From positions 2,914,001-2,978,000 of the forward strand of contig OY969694.1 in NCBI GenBank assembly GCA_963701955.1: DNA of 64,000 nt, in the 5' to 3' direction. The notes beneath the pieces were generated by a model. That model was given only the letters and a program-made list of their open reading frames with translations, was not told the origin of the DNA and did no database searches. Position 1 is the stretch's first letter; each line of letters starts with the position of its first letter. Below, piece by piece: positions 57,801-64,000 of this stretch. This stretch comes from Bog-473 sp963701955. Lineage in GTDB: Bacteria > Actinomycetota > Acidimicrobiia > Acidimicrobiales > RAAP-2. Made by a program: the position numbers and the translations under genes.

Positions 57801-58851
57801 GAGTGCTGGCGGGCCTCAAGGCGCCGGTCTTCCTCCGGTGGTACTACGAACCCAACTTCACCGGCTCGGCGAACTATTGCCGACTGCATCGGCAACCTGG
57901 GTCCAGCGGGCTACCGGGCGGCCTTCCGCCACATCCATGATCTCTTCGCAGCTGCCGGTGCTTCCAACGTCGCCTTCGTCTACTCAATGGCGATCGTCAG
58001 GTAACGACCAAGACCTCTATGAGTACTACCCCGGATCGTCCTACGTCGATTGGATCGCGGTAGACGGCTATTCGAAGACCTCACTCCCGCCGACGACGGA
58101 CTTTGTTGACCGCTTCAGTCCCTGGTATTCGGATTTCGCCGCCTTCGGCAAGCCGATGATGATTTCCGAGACGGGCTCCTTTGCCGGAGGCCAGGCGAGC
58201 TATTTCCAGCAGATCGAAGACCCAGTTGTCGTCGTCCGGGGCCTTTCCCACTCATCAAGGCGGTCATGTACTTCGACGCGCCGGGCCAAGGCGGGACGCT
58301 TTACGTACCCGCTGGACTCGGCGGGGCTGGCGGGAATTCCAAAGCCTGTCTGCGAGCCCGATGTTCCAGCCGTCACGGTTGGCCTCGACCGTGGCGGCGA
58401 GCGCGTCACCGGCCTCCACGATCGTCGGACACCGTGTGCGCCCTCAACGCTCAGGTGTCCAACACCGACTTCGGTGGTTCATTGAGCTTCATCGCGAACG
58501 GGACGCCGGTGCCGGGTTGTCAATCCCTTCCACTCACTGCCGGCTCGTCGTGTCACACCACGACTCTTGCCCGCGGGTGACAACTCGATCTCGGCGGTCT
58601 ACAGCGGCGACGCCGAGGCCGCCGGGTCCACGGCGACCACCGGCAGCAAGGTGGTCTCGGTCCCGCCGTACCCACTCCTTCTGGCTCCGGTTCGATTCCG
58701 GTGCGGGCCCGGTTCCCGGTTCGATCCACTCGAAGTTTGCGTTCCTCCCGTTCCTGGGTCTCCCCGACTTCGGGGGAGTGGCGTCATCGGGTGGTGCCCG
58801 GACGGGCCGGGACGCTCGTTCTACGTTCCCGATCACACTGAGTCTCCCTGA
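54830..58851 (+). CDS. secreted three-unit GH26-like/Ig-like protein
   Basis: About 1,340 residues if read as one gene. The signal peptide is MGSLGKGSKFAPAVLAAGLA onward. Three repeats follow, each a GH26-like barrel (YLGAFIDPAG, YLGSFVDPSG, YLGAWVRPAG openings; W-x-CG-x2-D-x-N-x-IAG; YFDAP near the end) plus an Ig-like domain with paired cysteines. Units span about 54990-56120, 56310-57460 and 57490-58660. Only unit 3 keeps both predicted catalytic Glu (LRWYYEPN, MISETGS); units 1 and 2 have LRWFPDPN with MVSSTGA and MISQTAA. Fifteen or more frame changes make the ends and single-gene reading uncertain; three adjacent genes are possible. Confidence 0.6.
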
Positions 58852-58902
58852 CTTTGCCGGCCCGTCCACAAGCCGAGCGGGTCGAATCTGGATCCGATCG
58901 AC

Positions 58903-59132
58903 ATGGAGAAAGACCCTCCTGCGCGGCGGTGCCGGCGCCACGGCGGTCTGGTGCCGGTGGGCGGCGTCATCCTCTTCCTGCTCGTCGCCTACATGGTGTC
59001 CACGTGGACGCAGGACCGCGGAGAAGGGCAAAGACGAGTCCTGCCCGCTCTGGCCGGCAATGCCTCACCCGATCAAGAGCTCCAGATCATCGACAGCCAG
59101 AGGAGCCAGAGGAGCAAGCGCAACTGCCATGA
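58903..59132 (+). CDS. small membrane protein before HlyD
   Basis: About 76 residues with one membrane helix (LVPVGGVILFLLVAYMVSTW) after a basic N-terminus (MEKDPPARRCRRHGG). One frame change in the tail is needed to reach TGA 59130-59132, which overlaps the ATG of the adaptor gene (ATGA). It might instead be a C-terminal anchor of the preceding secreted protein if further bases are wrong. Function unknown; context suggests polymer secretion. Confidence 0.5.
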
Positions 59133-60543
59133 CTGTGGACACGAAAGTCGAAAAGGTGCGGGGAATGAATGCCTCGCTCATGAACGGGAGCGCGGCCGGG
59201 TCGGCGCAAGTCCGCTGGCCGAGCGCGATCCGGGCCGACTGCACATCACACGACGCCAGATGGCCTTCGCACTGGCGCTCGCCGTCGTGGCGATTCTCGC
59301 CACCATCTTCACGGTGAACTCGGTCAAGGCCGGGGCACAGTCGTTTCCCGCCGTCGTGACGACGTCGAAGGTCTACGACTTGAACTTCACCAACAACGGG
59401 ATGGTGTCGGCCGTCCTGGTAAAGGTGGGCGACCGCGTGAAGCCGGGTCAGATCCTGGCGACGCAAGCCGATTCGTCGTTGCAGACGCAGCTCGCTGCAG
59501 ACGAGGCCACGGTGAAGGCTGACCGCGAGGTGCTGGTGCAGGCAGGATCGCCGGCCCTCACGGCGGCCCAATTCGAGCAGGACAACCTCCAGGCGCAACA
59601 GGCTCAGACTGCGCTGAACAACGCCAACGCCGCGCTCGCAGTCGGCGGAAGCTTCGGGAAAGGCCAACGTGGCTGCGGCCCAATCGGCCGTCACATCCGC
59701 ACAGTCACAGGAACACCTCGGACAGCGCCACGTACACGAAAGCATGCCCCAACGGACCCGTCACGCCCGACCCCGGCCTTACGGGAATTCAGCTGCAGGC
59801 GGCCCAGTCGTCCTTCACCCACTGCCAGAACCTGCAACTGACACTGAGCCAGGACCAGGCGGCGGTGAGCAAGGCGCAGGCCCAGCTGCCGGTCAGCGAG
59901 GCGCAGGCGCAGCAATCAATCGACACCGCGCAGGCGAACCGTCAACAGCGCTCAGTCCGCGCTGAACCTGGCCAACTACCAGTAGACATTCAGTCGTCCC
60001 CGGGAAGCGCATCCTGCGCAGGCCCAGGCCCAAGCGAATCTGAATCAGGCCGAATCACAGTTGGCGCAGGTGCAGAGCGAGGTCAACGCTGCAAGCCTGG
60101 TGGCTCCCGACGGGGGCGTCGTCACCGCGGTGTACGGAGCGGCCGGGGAGACATTGGGACCGGATGGAGTCCACAACTACCAGCCGCCGGCGGCGATTCC
60201 CGCGAACCAGTCGTCAGGCTTCTCGCTCTTCCCAGCGCAGCCCACGTCGCAGGGTGCATCGACTTCCGGCCAATCGTGGATCCGAGCCGCTGATCGAGAC
60301 TCGTCGGTGGTCGGCAGCAGATCATGGCGCAGATTCCGGAGGCCGAGGTCGCATCGGTGCAAGTCGGAAAGCCCGCGACCGTGAACATCTCCGCTTTGAA
60401 CATCAAGGCGTCGGGCCAGGTGACCCAGTTGGGATCTGAGCCCAACGAGGGGCTCCAACGGGGTGACCTACACCGTCATCGTCGCTCTCGATCGAACGGT
60501 GCCCGGTCTGCTTCCCGGAATGAGCGCCACGGTCGAGTTCTAA
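59129..60543 (+). CDS. HlyD/RND-type adaptor protein
   Basis: About 470 residues. One N-terminal membrane helix (MAFALALAVVAILATIFTV) precedes the split biotinyl-lipoyl domain (GMVSAVLVKVGDRVKPGQIL, later SLVAPDGGVVTAVYGAAGE). Between them is a long Ala/Gln-rich coiled coil with about 250 residues of QAQ/NAN heptads. The C-terminal barrel has EVASVQVGKPATVNI and ends LLPGMSATVEF. Several frame changes between 59200 and 60450. Such proteins bridge an inner-membrane transporter or synthase to the outside; no ABC partner is seen, so the neighbouring GT2 synthase is the likely partner. Confidence 0.75.
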
Positions 60544-60551
60544 GGCCACGC

Positions 60552-60970
60552 GTGCCCGCCTCGACCGCCTTCAGTCTCCACGGCTTCGCTCCTCCTGGTA
60601 CTCGATGCCGCCATCCTTGCCGTCGTCTTTCTGAGGCCGTTCACCCGCAGCTACGACGACGACTCGGACAAGGGATCCGGGAACCTCGTCGTGATGAGGC
60701 CGCCGTTGAAGCCCAGCTACAAGCGCTGCAGCGTCTTCATCCTGACGAGCCTTGCGGTCTCCGTCGTGATCGTCGGGAACGAAGACGCCGAACCTGTCCG
60801 ACGCCTACCACAACCTCGTGACGGAGCTGCTGTTGTCCGTGATTCCCGACCCGTCGGTGGTCGACGGCTATGCCAACTCGCTGCTTCCCGTCTTCCAGGT
60901 GAGCGTGCTTTCCTTTGGAGGTGGCCTTTGCCGTCGCCTTCAGGGCGTCGCTCGGGCGGCGGTGTCATGA
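60552..60970 (+). CDS. membrane protein of polysaccharide locus
   Basis: About 140 residues, with an N-terminal helix (LLLVLDAAILAVVFLRPF) and a second hydrophobic stretch (CSVFILTSLAVSVVIVG), then LSDAYHNLVTELLLSVIPD. Frame changes are near 60575, 60785 and 60915. It starts 8 bases after the adaptor gene and its TGA overlaps the next ATG (ATGA). No family recognised. Confidence 0.5.
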
Positions 60971-61199
60971 TCCTGCTGAACGTCGTGTTGTTCCTCCTCG
61001 TGTCCGCCGTGGTGGACGCCTTCTTCGGGATCTTCGTGATAAAGACCGGATTCCCCCTTGGGTCCGACGCCGGTCGTGAATCTCCTTGGTGCAGTACACC
61101 ATCGCCGGCATCGTGGTGTCTCGCGTTGCATTTACGAGCTTCCGCTTACCCGAAGAAGACGACAACTTCCCATCGGGCGCGCAAGCCGGACTGATCTGA
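60967..61199 (+). CDS. small two-helix membrane protein
   Basis: About 77 residues with helices ILLNVVLFLLVSAVVDAFF and VQYTIAGIVVSRVAF and an acidic tail. One or two extra bases near 61060-61085 break it. Coupled to the preceding gene by ATGA and ending 8 bases before the glycosyltransferase. No family recognised; possibly an accessory subunit of the synthase. Confidence 0.5.
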
Positions 61200-61207
61200 T
61201 CGACGAC

Positions 61208-62545
61208 GTGATTGTGATCATCTGCGTGCTCACCGCAATCGGGGTCGTGATGGCTGGAGCGGTCTATCTCGAGTCCAAGTTCGGCAAAAGCCCGTTCGTC
61301 GCCGCTGCAATCGCCTTCGCGTGTCCCCCCGTACATCTTCATGTGCATCACCGTGTTCCTGGGGTTGGTGCGACTCGTCCATCACCGTCAAGTCAATCCG
61401 ACGCAGGAACGACCTCCGATTGAGGTGATCATCCCGGCCTTCAACGAGGAGCTCAACATCGCCCACCTCCTCAGAACCATCGATACCGCCGCGGGGCGGT
61501 ATGAAGGGCCGGTTCGCGTCATCATGTGCGACGACGGCTCGACCGACGACACCTTCCGGCTCTCGTCTGAGCGCGATCGCCGCCTTCCAGTTCGCGACGG
61601 GTGAAGTGATCAAGGGAAACCACAACGGGAAATCGGGCGCCTCTGAACCTGGCCCTGGCTCGATGCAGCGCCGACATCGTCTACCGGGTCGATGCGGACT
61701 GCCTGGTGCATCCGGACTGCTTCTTGTACTCCGTGCCCCACTTCCTTGGCCGATCCCAAGGTGGGAATCCTCGGAGCATTCACGCTGCCGAAAGAGCCGT
61801 ACACGACCTGGATCGACCGAATGCGGATGTTCGAGATGATCGTCGGATTCGGAATGGTCCGCCGGCGAGTGACGTGGTTGACGGCATCGTGTGCATACCG
61901 GGCACGTTCACCGGGTTCCGGCGGGACGCAGCACTGGCCATCGGCGGGTTCGTCGAAGGCATGTACGGGGAGGACCTGGATTTCACGCTCGCCATCGCCC
62001 GGACCGGCTACCACGCCGCAATCGACACCCGGGTGCGCTCCTACGAGGATGTCCCGAACACCCAGCGTCAGTTGCGAATTCAGAGGACGCGTTGGAACCG
62101 GGGTGCAACTATGGCCTTCGCCCGGTATATCCCCGCCGCCACGGGGTCTCGCCGGTTGCCGATTCTGGTTCTTCATGACGCGGTCGTCGTTCAAACGGTT
62201 CCTCGTCCCGTTGCACATAACGGCGCTGGTCTACGTGATGACCTGGCCGTGTTGGACCCGACCAGCCATCTCAACCTGGCCCGGGTCCTGTTCCTCCTGC
62301 TGTTCAGAGAGGTTCCGGCGCTCGTCCAACTCATTGGATGCACTGTCTACTACGGGAAGGCGGCCGGCTCGGCTGGCTCCCGGTTCGCTACGCGCTTCAT
62401 CATGCTCAAGCACTACTACGGGCTGGAGGCGTTCCTCGGCTTCAATGCACGACCGGTGGTGACCGACCGTGTCAGAGAGGCCCTCTACCCCGCGTCACGG
62501 CCTGCCGGCCGCTGCGCGATCATATCCGAGCTTACAGAGTCGTAG
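61208..62545 (+). CDS. processive GT2 polysaccharide synthase
   Basis: About 445 residues. Two N-terminal helices, then the GT-A domain: VIIPAFNEELNIAHLL, MCDDGSTDDTF, DxD in YRVDADCLV, the acceptor-site YGEDLDFTLAI and the processive-enzyme signature QRTRWNRG. C-terminal helices follow (FKRFLVPLHITALVYVMTW; VLFLLLFREVPALVQLIG). This is the hyaluronan/PgaC/cellulose-synthase-like layout, so it should both polymerise and export a glycan. Frame changes are near 61325, 61570, 61640, 61750, 61860 and 62150. Product not predictable; no PilZ domain is present. Confidence 0.82.
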
Positions 62546-62547
62546 AC

Positions 62548-63521
62548 CTAGTAACCGAGTTGCGGAGCGAGCGCTTGAAGAAATGCCACGGCGACCTGAG
62601 GGTCGCGAGGACCGCCCTGTCCGCCGGGGATATTCAGCCAGTAGCCGGAAACCAGCGGCCTCGTCGCGTTGTAGTCGTTGAGCAGGATCTGCGGCGTGAC
62701 GACCTGGTGGGGAGCGGCCGTCGTCAGGCCCACCATGATCAAGGCCTGCGGATTGGCCGCCTGGGCCTGGCTCACCGCGGAGGAGACAAAGCTGTTGAAT
62801 CCGCTGGTGCCCTCGTCCTGTTGGGCCTGGATCTCCAAGACATCGGTGTGCGGCGCCGCCTGCGAGGCGATACCGAGACTGGTGTAGCCGTCGTACTTCG
62901 TTGCATTCGAATACGACGGGCTGAGCACCATGGACAGGTTCGCCGCCGGCGTGAAGATGAGGCCCAACCCGTGTTGGTGCGCCAAGGTCTCGGCCTCCGC
63001 CTCGTAGGTGAACGGTTGCTGTTGTTGTGCGGCAGGGGTGGACGGCCACTTCTCGTTGTCGTAGAGGACGCAACTTGACGTAGGGGGGTATCGATCCCGA
63101 GGAGATCGAACTCGCCATCTGCTGGTAGTCGGCAAAGTTCATGACGTAGGTGGCATTCGGCAAGGACGGGTTCTTCGCGGGGTCGGCGGCCTTCACGATC
63201 ACAAACGTCTGAGGATTGTTGAAGAAATCCTGGAGGAGCACTGGCGAGAGCCCTGCCCCGAGCAGGGCGGAGACAGAGAACTTTTCGAGAAGCCAATAGG
63301 GCTTGACGTTGCCCACAGACGCCGGCAATTGGAACGCGGAAGCGGCTGGAGGCGTCGAAGGTGAATTTTCATGGTTGTGGGGGCCACGGCGGATGTTGAG
63401 GTGCTCGACGTGCTCGTCGTGGGGAGTTACGTGGCGTGGGAGGACGGCGCCGGTCCAGTACCGGACGAACACCCGAAAGTCAGAAGGCGGCGGCGACGAG
63501 TGTCACCGGCACGGCCACCAT
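62548..63521 (-). CDS. secreted protein of unknown family
   Basis: About 320 residues. The start is uncertain: the ATG at 63519-63521 gives a signal-like MVAVPVTLVAAAF, and after a frame change LTFGCSSGTG could form a lipobox. The body includes FFNNPQTFVIVKAADP, GLGLIFTPAANLSMVL, ALIMVGLTTAAPHQVVTP and YWLNIPGGQGGP, with alternating strands and helices suggesting an alpha/beta barrel. Frame changes near 63075 and 63460. It converges on the GT2 gene and is divergent from the next gene. Possibly polymer-processing, but no motif proves it. Confidence 0.55.
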
Positions 63522-63675
63522 CCGTTGTGTCCATGTTGTTCTGCGTGTGTTGTGGAAGGGATGACGCATCTTCTTTGTGTACTACAGAACGCCTCCAAGG
63601 ATGCGTCGAGATCATGCCCACCACGGTCAGTTTGTCGCACTGCCGTATTCATTTGCATGGGAAAAGGGGTCGAAA

Positions 63676-64000
63676 ATGACGAAGATGAACTTGTCGAGAG
63701 TTCGCATCGCGTGCGCGGTTGTGGCCGTGTGCGCGGTCGTCTTCGGGGGGAGTTGGTCTCTTCCCGTGGGAGCGTCGAACTCGGGGTACACGTGGCCCCA
63801 GTTCCACGGGAACCCCGGGCTCTCGGGAACGAGTGCGGACCCGACCATCTCGTCGGGCAACGCCACGACGTTGGGAGTGAAGTGGATGGCACAAGTGGGG
63901 GCCACAGAGGGATCTCCGGTCGAGGCATGGAACGTGTCCCTCGGGGAGCCTCTGGCGTACGTCGGCGACGAGGACGGCTACATGAACGCCGTCAATGCCA
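63676..64000 (+). CDS. secreted PQQ-propeller-like protein (partial)
   Basis: Open from the ATG at 63676 to the right edge with no frame break. A signal peptide (LSRVRIACAVVAVCAVVFGG, cleavage near VGASNSG) is followed by WPQFHGNPGLSGTS and GVKWMAQVG, then AYVGDEDGYMNAVNA. This is the usual start of extracellular PQQ-like beta-propellers, in which blades read like VYVGS.DG.LYALNA. Only 108 residues are visible. It may belong to the polysaccharide region. Confidence 0.7.
   Translation, partial: MTKMNLSRVRIACAVVAVCAVVFGGSWSLPVGASNSGYTWPQFHGNPGLSGTSADPTISSGNATTLGVKWMAQVGATEGSPVEAWNVSLGEPLAYVGDEDGYMNAVNA

Overview
The window looks like chromosomal DNA of a high-GC actinomycete, probably an Acidimicrobiia-like lineage; the phylum is inferred from gene content and style, and the order cannot be fixed by eye. 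Supporting points are the very high G+C third positions, GTG/TTG starts, a fused CysN-CysC protein, NusG with a long acidic N-terminal extension, an MptB-like polyprenol-phosphomannose mannosyltransferase, a MarP-like membrane protease, and -10 boxes sitting 6-8 bases before start codons (leaderless transcription). Many genes are cut by single-base frame changes, including essential ones (rpoC, rplJ, dnaX, gltA, recBCD). This fits uncorrected indels, mostly one extra base, in a draft assembly. CDS limits are therefore given for the whole intended gene, with frame breaks noted.

Layout. 1-5046: zinc-ribbon membrane protein, beta-propeller lipoprotein, MarP-like protease and a GH15 glucosidase/trehalase. 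5093-10000: MBL-fold hydrolase, a small coiled protein, two tRNA-Ser genes, tadA, and a tandem pair of paralogous single-pass membrane proteins. 10173-15583: two universal stress proteins, SRP RNA, dnaX, recR, asd and phoU. 15689-25858: rmuC followed by a recC-recB-recD operon. 26061-35691: UDP-sulfoquinovose synthase (sqdB), a membrane protein, gltA, tesB, a GH1 beta-glucosidase, a GtrA-like protein, yajQ, tRNA-Tyr, an MptB-like mannosyltransferase and a GNAT acetyltransferase. 35792-48349: the classic transcription/translation block tRNA-Thr, tRNA-Met, rpmG, tRNA-Trp, secE, nusG, rplK, rplA, rplJ, rplL, rpoB, rpoC.

48393-54300 holds two tandem sulfate-activation cassettes, each cysD followed by a bifunctional cysNC (ATP sulfurylase GTPase plus APS kinase), so PAPS supply is duplicated. 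The second copy has visibly different base use and is followed by AT-richer DNA. From there to the right edge the content is accessory and extracellular: a large secreted protein with three repeats of a GH26-like barrel plus Ig-like domain, a small membrane protein, an HlyD-type adaptor, two small membrane proteins, a processive GT2 glycosyltransferase with the QRTRW motif, an unknown secreted protein, and the start of a secreted propeller-like protein. Read together these form a probable exopolysaccharide synthesis, secretion and processing locus next to a dedicated-looking PAPS cassette. The most interesting details are that only the third GH26-like unit keeps both catalytic glutamates, and the hypothesis that the polymer is sulfated.
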